A stretch of 64,000 bases of DNA. Origin: Pseudomonas sp. dw_612 (lineage in GTDB: Bacteria; Pseudomonadota; Gammaproteobacteria; Pseudomonadales; Pseudomonadaceae). Every line of letters begins with the position of its first letter. The stretch's first letter is position 1. The notes under the pieces were generated by a model, which saw nothing but the letters and a program-made list of their open reading frames with translations, made no database searches and had not been told where the DNA came from. Where the stretch lies: the NCBI RefSeq assembly GCF_018449725.1, contig NZ_JAAVVC010000006.1, positions 295,650-359,649 on the forward strand. The letters are read 5' to 3'. The position numbers and the translations under genes were made by a program. Of the stretch, positions 46,054-53,752 are shown one piece after another.

Positions 46054-46403
46054 GCCTTATCCAACGCATCGAAAGCAACCCACGCCTGAGCCGCAGCGTC
46101 GTGCACAACGGCGTCGCCTGGCTGAGCGGCATCGTCGCCGCCGATTGCAGCCAGGACATCCGTGGCCAGACGCGCCAGGTGCTGCAACGGGTCGACGAAT
46201 TGCTGGAAATCTCCGGCAGTGACAAGAGCCGGCTGCTCAGTGTGCAGATCTGGATGAAAGACATGAGTGCAGATTTCGCCGGCATGAATGAAACCTGGAG
46301 TGCCTGGGTCGATGCCGCGCAAACGCCGGCACGCGCCACCGCCCAGGTGATGTTCGATGACCCGCAGATCCTGTTGGAGTTGATTGTCACCGCCGCCGTC
46401 TGA
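46050..46403 (+). CDS. RidA/YjgF-family enamine/imine deaminase
   Basis: 117-aa RidA-type protein, trimer-forming family that hydrolyses reactive enamine/imine products. The conserved Arg is in 'TPARATAQVMF' and the final strand 'LLELIVTAAV' fits. Its coupling to an amine-oxidising flavoenzyme makes sense: oxidation of a C-N bond gives an imine that RidA can clear. It resembles the divergent Rid subfamilies in catabolic operons rather than the housekeeping copy. Confidence 0.87.
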   Translation: MSLIQRIESNPRLSRSVVHNGVAWLSGIVAADCSQDIRGQTRQVLQRVDELLEISGSDKSRLLSVQIWMKDMSADFAGMNETWSAWVDAAQTPARATAQVMFDDPQILLELIVTAAV

Positions 46404-46560
46404 GTTTTGCCCGACCCCGTTGCGCCGGTTCCACGCGGCGCAACAACGGAGCAGGGGCCATCAGAGCCGCCATCTCCGCCTGTTCACATTTCCGCTGCCA
46501 TAACGGACGCCTTCCTTTGGGGAGCGCCCGACAGAAACAACATCGCATCTGGAGCCATGT

Positions 46561-47343
46561 ATGAACGTAAAAAATACGCTATTGAAGGCTGGTCTCATCT
46601 CACTGCTGGCATTGGCCGGCCACCTGCACGCGGCGGAGCAGCCGCTGCGCCTGGGGATCGAAGCGGCTTATCCGCCGTTCGCCTCGAAGACCCCCGATAA
46701 CCAGATTGTCGGTTTCGACTACGACATCGGCCAGGCCTTGTGCGCGCAAATGAAAGTCCAGTGCGAGTGGAAGGAACAAGAGTTCGATGGCCTGATTCCC
46801 GCGCTCAAAGTGAAGAAAGTCGACGCGGTCATTTCTTCGATGTCAATGACCCCGGAGCGCCTCAAGTCGGTCGATTTCAGCAATCGCTACTACCGCATTC
46901 CGGCGCGGCTGGTGTTCAAGAAAGGCAGTGGCATTGTCGACATTCCGGCGCAGCTCAAGGGCAAACGCATTGGCGTTCAGCGCGCGACCAACTTCGATCG
47001 TTACGTCACCGAAAAATTCGCCCCGGCGGGTGCCGAAGTGGTGCGCTACGGCTCGCAGAACGAAATCTTCCTCGACCTGTTGGGCGGGCGCCTCGACGCA
47101 ACCATGGCCAGTTCGGTGGTGATTGATGAAAGCCTGTTGAAGCGCCCGGAAGGGCAGGATTACGAATTCGTCGGCCCGAATTTCACTGAAGAGCTATTCT
47201 TCGGCACGGGCATCGGCATTGCCGTGCGCAAGAACGATCCGCTGGCAGGCCGTTTCAACCAGGCCCTGGCGGCGATTCGGGCTGATGGCACGTACGACAA
47301 AATTCGCCAGAAGTACTTCGACTTCGACATTTACGGCGATTAA
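46561..47343 (+). CDS. Periplasmic binding protein, OccT/NocT-like
   Basis: Family-3 solute-binding protein of 260 aa with signal peptide MNVKNTLLKAGLISLLALAG ending near HLHAA. 'AAYPPFASKTPDNQIVGFDY' and 'SSMSMTPERLKSVDFSNRYY' are the ligand loops of the lysine/arginine/ornithine, octopine and nopaline receptors. It lies 157 bp after ridA, probably still in the operon. No permease or ATPase accompanies it, so it must use a transporter encoded elsewhere, possibly the permease pair at 36998-38385. Confidence 0.88.
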   Translation: MNVKNTLLKAGLISLLALAGHLHAAEQPLRLGIEAAYPPFASKTPDNQIVGFDYDIGQALCAQMKVQCEWKEQEFDGLIPALKVKKVDAVISSMSMTPERLKSVDFSNRYYRIPARLVFKKGSGIVDIPAQLKGKRIGVQRATNFDRYVTEKFAPAGAEVVRYGSQNEIFLDLLGGRLDATMASSVVIDESLLKRPEGQDYEFVGPNFTEELFFGTGIGIAVRKNDPLAGRFNQALAAIRADGTYDKIRQKYFDFDIYGD

Positions 47344-47409
47344 GCCGCGTGTGTTCTATCGGCACGCTTGCTTGAGCCGGCGTGCCGTTCTTTTTGATCA
47401 GGAGGTGGG

Positions 47410-47844
47410 ATGCAAACCAAGGCTTTTCTCAGTGAACAAGAGGTTTCACACCTGCTGTCTACGGCAAAACAGTCGGCACAGGCGCGCAACTGGGGCGTGG
47501 CGATTGCAGTCGTCGACGACGGCGGGCATCCGCTGGGGCTGCTGCGTCTGGACGGTGCGGCGCCGATCGCCGGCTACATCGCCACCGAAAAGGCCCGCAC
47601 CGCAGCGCTGGGTCGTCGCGACAGCAAGTTTTACGAAGACATGATCAACGGCGGGCGACAGGCCTTCCTCAGCGCACCCAACCTGCAAGGCATGCTCGAA
47701 GGCGGGGTTGCCATCTGGCACGAAGGCCACTGCATTGGCGCTGTCGGTGTGTCCGGCGTCAAGGCGGAGCAGGATGCCGAGGTGGCGCGGTTGGCGGTTG
47801 AGGATTTGCTGCGTGCTGGTGGCAACGGCGTTACTGCGCCTTAG
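47410..47844 (+). CDS. GlcG/HbpS-family protein
   Basis: 144-aa GlcG/HbpS domain protein ('NWGVAIAVVDDGGHPLGLLR', 'GGVAIWHEGHCIGAVGVSGV'). Members are often annotated heme-binding or as accessory proteins in catabolic operons; molecular role is mostly unproven. It follows the binding-protein gene by 66 bp and ends the opine-like operon. Convergent with mexT. Confidence 0.85.
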   Translation: MQTKAFLSEQEVSHLLSTAKQSAQARNWGVAIAVVDDGGHPLGLLRLDGAAPIAGYIATEKARTAALGRRDSKFYEDMINGGRQAFLSAPNLQGMLEGGVAIWHEGHCIGAVGVSGVKAEQDAEVARLAVEDLLRAGGNGVTAP

Positions 47845-47942
47845 GTCTTTGCGCTGGTTTTCCAGTTAAACCAGCGTTGACGGTGTGTTTTCTTTGGCCG
47901 CTGAAGCGCCTTGGTCCAGTTAATAGCCGAGTGGAATCAAGC

Positions 47943-48857
47943 TCAGAGGCTGTCCGGATCGCCAAAAAACATCTGAATCCTCGACCGCAACCAACGCTCG
48001 CCCGGGTCATTGTCCTGCGACCCACGCCATGCCATGTGCAGTTCAAAGGTACGCACCGGCAACGGTGGATCTTCTGCCCGCACACCACCTGCGGCTGTCA
48101 ACGCCTCAGCCGTGTAATCAGGCACGGTGGCGACAATATCCGTCCCGCTGATGAGCGTACTCAGCCCGTTGAACTGCGGCACTGCGAGCACGACATGGCG
48201 TTTGCGCCCGAGTTTTTCGAGTTCTTCATCTATAAAGCCGCTCAGGTCGCCGGCGAACGACACCAGCGCATGGGGCCGCGCGCAGAAGTCGTCCAGGCTC
48301 AGCGGCCCGGGCACGGTGTCGGCCCGCAGCAGCTTCGGCATGCTGCGACGCAACACTTTGCGCTTGGCGTTGGCGGGCAGGTCGGCGGTGTAGCTGACAC
48401 CGATGGAAATCTCCCCCGACGCGAGCAGGCTTGGCATCAGGATGTAGTTGGCCCGGCGAACTACCAGCACGATACCCGGTGATTCGGCGCGCAGGCGTTT
48501 GAGCAGCATGGGCAGCAAAGCGAATTCGACGTCGTCTGATAAGCCGATCCGAAACACCGCAGTGCTGGTGGCTGGATCGAATTCCGCTGCACGGCTGACC
48601 GCCGTGGAAATCGAGTCCAGCGCCGGAGAGAGCAGGGCGAAGATCTCCACGGCCCGGGCGGACGGTTCCATGCTGCGGCCGGTGCGCACGAACAGCGGGT
48701 CATCGAACAGCCCGCGCAGGCGCGAGAGTGCCGCACTGATAGCGGGTTGTCCAAGGAACAATTTCTCCGCAGCACGGGTCACACTGCGCTCATGCATCAG
48801 TGTTTCGAAAACGATCAACAGGTTCAGGTCGACACGACGCAGGTCATTACGATTCAT
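47943..48857 (-). CDS. mexT: LysR activator MexT
   Basis: Activator of mexEF-oprN and mexS. The 304-aa protein, starting at 48857 (MNRNDLRRVDLNLLIVFETL), matches remembered P. aeruginosa MexT along its length: 'ERSVTRAAEKLFLGQPAISA', 'PHALVSFAGDLSGF', 'VVLAVPQFNGL' and C-terminus 'RSRIQMFFGDPDSL'. The frame is intact, whereas some P. aeruginosa strains carry inactivating changes in mexT. It is divergent from mexS. In P. aeruginosa mexE lies directly downstream; here that position is taken by other genes and mexE is about 13 kb away in the same orientation. Confidence 0.92.
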   Translation of the reverse strand: MNRNDLRRVDLNLLIVFETLMHERSVTRAAEKLFLGQPAISAALSRLRGLFDDPLFVRTGRSMEPSARAVEIFALLSPALDSISTAVSRAAEFDPATSTAVFRIGLSDDVEFALLPMLLKRLRAESPGIVLVVRRANYILMPSLLASGEISIGVSYTADLPANAKRKVLRRSMPKLLRADTVPGPLSLDDFCARPHALVSFAGDLSGFIDEELEKLGRKRHVVLAVPQFNGLSTLISGTDIVATVPDYTAEALTAAGGVRAEDPPLPVRTFELHMAWRGSQDNDPGERWLRSRIQMFFGDPDSL

Positions 48858-49026
48858 CTGGAGTCCTGGCAGAGTCAGCAAACTTGACGTGAGCGGCCAT
48901 ATGAGAACAATGGCCGGCATGAATCTTACGGGCAAAGGCTGCTACTCTGCACCGTGTAATTCACTTTTTACTTAAATGGCTGCTTCGGTTTTTTACGGCA
49001 TCTGATGATGTCGCCGGCGCTGCGGA

Positions 49027-49050
49027 ATCAATGACAGGCATGTCGACTAT
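49027..49050 (+). promoter_or_regulatory. Probable MexT box upstream of mexS
   Basis: ATCA (49027-49030), five bases, AGGCAT, four bases, ACTAT (49046-49050): the outer elements and spacings fit the MexT motif as I recall it (ATCA-N5-GTCGAT-N4-ACYAT), although the central hexamer is weak (2 of 6). It lies about 80 bp before the mexS ATG and within the mexT-mexS divergent region. Confidence 0.5.
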
Positions 49051-49127
49051 TAATAGCCACTGATGGTCTTGGGTAGAAAGCCCAGATAGAGTTCGTGGCA
49101 TTAGAGGTTACTTTGACGAGGTTTGCG

Positions 49128-50150
49128 ATGTCCCGCACGATCCGTTTTCACAAGTTTGGTCCAGCCGAGGTGCTCAAATGCGAAGAGCATGCGGCCGCTC
49201 TGCCTGCACCAGGTGAAGTGCAGGTGCGCGTCGAAGCAATCGGCATCAGCTGGTACGACATTCTCTGGCGCCAGAACCTGGCTTCCTCCCACGCTCGTCT
49301 GCCTTCAGGCCTTGGCCATGAAATGTCGGGTGTCGTGACGGCACTGGGCGATGGGGTCGATGACCTGGCGGTGGGTGACAAGGTCGCCAGCTTCCCGGCC
49401 GAGAGCCCTAACGATTATCCGGTCTACGGCGAGCAGATTGTTCTGCCGCGTTCGGCACTGACTCGCTATCCCGATGTGCTGAGCCCGATCGAAGCCAGCG
49501 TGCACTATACGCCGTTGCTGATCGCCTACTTTGCCTACGTCGATCTGGCACGGGTCAAACCCGGGCAGTTTGCCTTGGTGACCGACGCAAGCCATTGCGC
49601 AGGACCCTCTTTCGTACAACTGGGCAAAGCCCTGGGTGTGCGAGTGATCGCGGCGACCAAAACCGCGGAAGAGCGTGAAAACCTGCTGTCCCTCGGTGCC
49701 GAGAAAGTCATCGTGACCGAGGAACAGGATCTGCTGATGCAGATCAACAAGATTACCGACAACCGTGGCGTCGATGTGGTGTTCGATGGTCTCGGCGGGC
49801 CGCAGATGTCGCTGCTCGGCGACGTGCTGGCGCCTCGCGGCAGCCTGGTGCTCTATGGCCTGCAAGGTGGTAACCAGACGCCATTCCCGGCGTGTGCAGC
49901 GTTCCAGAAGAACATTCAGTTCTTCGTGCACTGTATCGGCAACTTCACCGGCAAGCCGGAACTGGGCATCATTCAGGATCAGGTGGCGTTGCAACGAGCG
50001 TTGCGCGACATTAACCAGTTGACCGCCGATCGCGTGCTGTTGCCGCTCAAGACTCGGGTCTTCCCGTTTGCCGAGTTTGTCGAAGCTCACCGCTACATGG
50101 ACGAATGCCCATGCCGCGAACGGGTCGCCCTTCAGGTCGAACCGGCGTAA
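49128..50150 (+). CDS. mexS: MexS-type quinone oxidoreductase
   Basis: Medium-chain dehydrogenase/reductase, quinone oxidoreductase type, 340 aa. The start at 49128 has GAGG upstream (MSRTIRFHKFGPAEVLKCEE). 'LPSGLGHEMSGVV', 'ASVHYTPLLIAYFAY' and 'GVDVVFDGLGGPQMSLLGDV' match P. aeruginosa MexS; zinc-ligand residues of alcohol dehydrogenases are absent. Loss of MexS raises MexT activity in P. aeruginosa, probably through an electrophilic metabolite that MexS removes. Divergent from mexT, followed by a terminator. Confidence 0.9.
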   Translation: MSRTIRFHKFGPAEVLKCEEHAAALPAPGEVQVRVEAIGISWYDILWRQNLASSHARLPSGLGHEMSGVVTALGDGVDDLAVGDKVASFPAESPNDYPVYGEQIVLPRSALTRYPDVLSPIEASVHYTPLLIAYFAYVDLARVKPGQFALVTDASHCAGPSFVQLGKALGVRVIAATKTAEERENLLSLGAEKVIVTEEQDLLMQINKITDNRGVDVVFDGLGGPQMSLLGDVLAPRGSLVLYGLQGGNQTPFPACAAFQKNIQFFVHCIGNFTGKPELGIIQDQVALQRALRDINQLTADRVLLPLKTRVFPFAEFVEAHRYMDECPCRERVALQVEPA

Positions 50151-50161
50151 ACCTTCTGCAA

Positions 50162-50186
50162 GAGTCCGTGCCTCACGGACTCTTTT
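50162..50186 (+). terminator. Rho-independent terminator of mexS
   Basis: GAGTCCGTG (50162-50170), loop CCT, CACGGACTC (50174-50182), then TTTTGCTTT. Nine perfect pairs about 12 bases after the mexS stop. Confidence 0.88.
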
Positions 50187-50189
50187 GCT

Positions 50190-50719
50190 TTCCCCCTCAA
50201 TGCCCTCCGTGATCTCCACGCCGGGGGCATTGTCGTTTCTGTCTGCCAGGTTTCAGCAACTGAACCGGTTTTTGCTTTCGATCTGTATCTTCTAATCATC
50301 ATATAAGCCCTGATAATTGAATGATTACTTTCATCTCAAGGAATGAGTCATGAGTGGGCGTTCGGCTGATATTAATCAGCGCATGTTTGCGACAGACAAC
50401 GGGCAAATGTCACAACGTTTAATGACTAAAGACATATCAGTATCTTCTTTCTCTATTTGTTGTACTCATTGTCTGTGGGACGCTGTCGGAAGTTTCCTAG
50501 GAAGTCGTGAAAAAACTCAGAGGCCTTGCCCTGGCTGGCTTTGCGAGGAGGTGGCTGTCGCCTCGACATAGGCAGAGTGCAACCATTTCAAATAATTACC
50601 CAAAACTTAAGTGCTAGCATTTCATGACAGGATCCAGCACTTCATCACCGTGAATCGGTCGCGCAGTGTCTATCACTGTTTGCGTGACATTGAACTTCCG
50701 AATACCAGGTAAAACACTG
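50190..50719 (+). other. Gene-poor, AT-richer leader of the unrecognised gene
   Basis: About 0.5 kb without a supported gene, visibly richer in A/T than its surroundings. A 73-codon frame at 50350-50571 (MSGRSADINQRMFATDNGQM...) has AAGGA nine bases upstream, but no recognisable similarity and several cysteines and rare codons; it is only a weak candidate. Small dyads occur: TTCCTAGGAA near 50492 and AGTGCT (50611-50616) with AGCACT (50637-50642), the latter about 80 bp before the next start and a possible operator for the MocR-type regulator downstream. Confidence 0.4.
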
Positions 50720-52174
50720 ATGACCACAATCCACGATCAGGCAATGAATTATGTTTACCAGCAAGTACTGCAAAGGCTGCTGAGTTTTTTCTCTCGCGCC
50801 GAGCGCACGGCCTTGCAGCTTATGATCCAGCGCCTGGTGGTGTCGGCCGGCGGCATGGAGCGAATCGGCGACTTCAAGGTGATGTCGATTCAGTCCGGCA
50901 CGCTGGACAGTTGCTACACCCTGGCGTTGCTGCGCGCTGCCCAATTGAGCATCGCCAGCCGCGCCCCTGCGACCTTTCAGCTGCGTGTGGCGACCTTGCG
51001 CCTGAGCGGCAGCGGGTCCACGGCGCTGGAGAATATCCATCGCAGCAACGCGGCACTGTTCCTCTACGACGATCCTCGGGTCGAACTGTTGATGGTGGAT
51101 AACCGCGAAGTGCTGCCCTTCAATCATTTGGCGCCGATCTCCGAGGCCGGGCGCGAGTCGAGTCGGCTCAACCTGTTGATGGTCGGCCATCGCCGGGCCT
51201 GGGAAGGGCCGCTCGACCTATGGGATGACGGCTACCTGACAACGGGCGAGTTCTACGGGCAAATTGCCCGGTGGGACAATGGGGTCGATGCGTTGATCAG
51301 CAGCGAAACACCGCGTCAGCAGAAGCAGTTTCTCGATGGATTGAGGCGCGCAGCACAAAAGGCGAGCCTCGCGACCTCCACTTACAACGTCGCCGGGTTC
51401 GATGGATTGTTCGCCATGCTCGATGAACTGGGCAGCGACTACTACCGCGAGTTCTATGCCGGCCATGAGCAGGCCATGTGGCGTCCGCTTGGCGGATTCG
51501 AAGCCTGTCGCCGCACGACCAACATCGATATTCACGACATGGTGGTCGGTAAACTGGAAGAGCGCTGGCCGCTGCTCACCGAATTCCTGGGTATTCAGAT
51601 CGACGAGATGGCGGCACACCTGAGCGATTGCGAATACGTCAGCCCTGCGATTGCGGCCCACCTGCGAGGGTTACACGCGCTTGTTGTGTCGGGCCAAAGT
51701 TACGAAACGGGGATCGCCGAATACTTGCAGCGAGCCTTGGTGATGATGCGTCGCAAGTTGGTGCCGGAGCGTTTTTGCGAATTGGCACTGGAGTCCTTCG
51801 GCAACCCGGCCGCCTTGGCCGAACGGCGTTTGCTGGCAGCGGACGAGGCGTTGAAATCCCTGGGGCTGACCGAGGCCCAACTGATCTGCCTGATCTTTGC
51901 ACCCTTTGTCGATGGCGGCGCGGGGCTGGAGCGCTTCCTGCGCAGTTGCCATCCCGGCATGCTGGTGGCGATGCCGGATCTGCACAAAGCAATGCAGGGG
52001 TATCAGGTGTCGGAACAGGTCGTGCAGTGGATGGTCGATGTCAGCGGGTTGCCGGTCAGCCTGATTGGCACGCTGTATCGCATGAGGACGGTGACGGCGG
52101 AGGAAGGCATTTGCGCCGAAGATCCGCAGAGCGATGACACTGACGTGATTGGCGAATTGTCAGCGGGGCTTTGA
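50720..52174 (+). CDS. Unrecognised 484-aa protein
   Basis: I do not recognise this family. From the start at 50720 (MTTIHDQAMNYVYQQVLQRL) it is a soluble-looking protein without signal peptide or membrane spans. An N-terminal helical stretch leads into alternating segments ('FKVMSIQSGTLDSCYTLALL', 'VELLMVDNREVLPFNHLAPI'), a Trp-rich part around 'RRAWEGPLDLWDDGYLTTGE', and a helical C-terminal half with 'DSDYY'-like aromatic clusters ('LGSDYYREFYAGHEQAMW'). The next gene, 67 bp on, is a MocR-type PLP-domain regulator, which suggests a joint regulon and perhaps an amino acid or vitamin B6 connection. Codon use is like the neighbours. Confidence 0.75.
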   Translation: MTTIHDQAMNYVYQQVLQRLLSFFSRAERTALQLMIQRLVVSAGGMERIGDFKVMSIQSGTLDSCYTLALLRAAQLSIASRAPATFQLRVATLRLSGSGSTALENIHRSNAALFLYDDPRVELLMVDNREVLPFNHLAPISEAGRESSRLNLLMVGHRRAWEGPLDLWDDGYLTTGEFYGQIARWDNGVDALISSETPRQQKQFLDGLRRAAQKASLATSTYNVAGFDGLFAMLDELGSDYYREFYAGHEQAMWRPLGGFEACRRTTNIDIHDMVVGKLEERWPLLTEFLGIQIDEMAAHLSDCEYVSPAIAAHLRGLHALVVSGQSYETGIAEYLQRALVMMRRKLVPERFCELALESFGNPAALAERRLLAADEALKSLGLTEAQLICLIFAPFVDGGAGLERFLRSCHPGMLVAMPDLHKAMQGYQVSEQVVQWMVDVSGLPVSLIGTLYRMRTVTAEEGICAEDPQSDDTDVIGELSAGL

Positions 52175-52241
52175 AGGTGCAGGGGCTGCTGCGATCCACC
52201 ACCGCTCAAGCACACGTTTGCACCGTGCCCGGCCATTACCG

Positions 52242-53642
52242 ATGAAAGGGCCCAGGGAAACTGACTTTGCTTACCAGGCGGTGTATCGGTATTTGACGCA
52301 CCTCATCAACGAACCGGGCTGCGGCGTGCCGATTCGCCTGCCTTCGTTGAGGCAGTTGGCGCTGCGCCTGAACGTGTCGATCTCGACGATCCAATACGCC
52401 TATTCGCTACTGGAGAAGGAAGGGCGGGTCTACTCGGTGGCCAAGTCCGGTTATTACTCTCAGCCGATTGCCGCCATGGGGCCGTTGACCAGCGGCCATG
52501 ATTTGCTTGAAACCGTCTATTTCAACGCGCGGCGTCCCGAGATGCTGGTGTTGAGCGCCGACGAACCGGCTCTATTGCAGCCGTTGGACAGCCCGTTGCT
52601 GATGCTGGAGCGCGAGCTGCTGCGCCAGTATCCGCGCCAGCCTCAATCGGCCTCGCAACCCTGCGGCGAGCTGGAACTGCGCACGGCCCTGGCGGCGCGC
52701 TACACCACATCGCCAGCGCGTTGCTGGCATGCCGATGAGGTTTACATCGGTGCCGATCTGCGCGGGGTGCTGGAAATACTGATCACCATCCTGTGCCTCA
52801 AGGACGCCGCGGTGGTGGTTGAGTCGCCGTGCGATTGGGTCATTCTGCGTTTGCTCCAGGCAGCGGATGTGCGGGTGATCGAGTTGCCCTTGCAAGCCTG
52901 CGGCGCGCTGGATCTGGAACAACTCAAGGACGTGCTGGAAACCCAGCCGGTGCGGCTGGTGATGCTTTCGTCGGGGCTGAGCATGCCGCGAGGCAGCCAG
53001 GTGCCGCAGGATAACCGGCAGTCGATCGCGCAGCTGTTGGCCCGGCATGAATGCTGGGTACTGGAGAACGACTGTTATGGAGAGCTTGGTTTCGAGCTTG
53101 ACGGGCCGAGGTTTCGCGACCTTCTGGACCCTGACCGGCTGATCGTGTTTTCGACCTTCGAGAAAATCATCGGGCCGGAAGCGCCATATGGCTATCTGCT
53201 CTCCCGACAACTGGGGGAAGAACTGCAGCGACACTTCTTGCTGCGTGCGTTTCGCCTGTCGCCGATCCGCCAGAAAGCCATTGCGCGCCTGTATGGCAAC
53301 GGACGTATTGACCAGCATTTGCAGGTGTTGCGACGCTTGCTCAAGGATCGTCAGGTGCAAATGATCCAGATGCTGCATGAACGACTGGGGGACGCCTTGC
53401 TGCCGGTCGAGCCCCAGGGCGGCGCAACGATCTGGGCGCGTTCGTTGCGTCAGGTCGATGTGCGTCGGGTGTTTCAGCGCTTGCTCAAGCAGCAGGTGGT
53501 GATTGCACCGGGGGAGCTGTTCAGTCTGCAGGGGCTGCATCGGCAACACCTGCGCCTGAGCCACACATTCAGTGGCGATCATGACCTCGGCGCTGCAATA
53601 GGGTTGCTGGGGGATGCGTTGCGTCTGGAGGCGGTGGATTGA
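52242..53642 (+). CDS. MocR/PdxR-type GntR regulator with aminotransferase domain
   Basis: 466-aa regulator: GntR winged helix (about 10-75, 'LPSLRQLALRLNVSISTIQY') joined to a fold-type I aminotransferase-like domain. PLP-related features: Asp in 'VLENDCYGELGF' and the Lys in 'VFSTFEKIIGPEAPYGYL', where MocR proteins bind PLP. Linker and length are normal. The start at 52242 (MKGPRETDFAYQ) is preferred over a 31-residue extension. It follows the unrecognised gene by 67 bp and may control it. Confidence 0.88.
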   Translation: MKGPRETDFAYQAVYRYLTHLINEPGCGVPIRLPSLRQLALRLNVSISTIQYAYSLLEKEGRVYSVAKSGYYSQPIAAMGPLTSGHDLLETVYFNARRPEMLVLSADEPALLQPLDSPLLMLERELLRQYPRQPQSASQPCGELELRTALAARYTTSPARCWHADEVYIGADLRGVLEILITILCLKDAAVVVESPCDWVILRLLQAADVRVIELPLQACGALDLEQLKDVLETQPVRLVMLSSGLSMPRGSQVPQDNRQSIAQLLARHECWVLENDCYGELGFELDGPRFRDLLDPDRLIVFSTFEKIIGPEAPYGYLLSRQLGEELQRHFLLRAFRLSPIRQKAIARLYGNGRIDQHLQVLRRLLKDRQVQMIQMLHERLGDALLPVEPQGGATIWARSLRQVDVRRVFQRLLKQQVVIAPGELFSLQGLHRQHLRLSHTFSGDHDLGAAIGLLGDALRLEAVD

Positions 53643-53752
53643 GGTGCGTTAAAAAAGGTCGCCGACGGCGCGGATCGTTACCATCGCGCTGCGGTCAAAC
53701 TGCCAGTAAACTGCGTCCCTATTCCTGAACCACTCTTTTTCAGAGGTTTTGC

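Noticed and set aside
50350..50571. 73-codon frame between mexS and the unrecognised gene as a real small protein
   Set aside because: It has a passable ribosome site but no recognisable motif, atypical composition and lies in AT-rich leader DNA; it is mentioned only under the gene-poor stretch.
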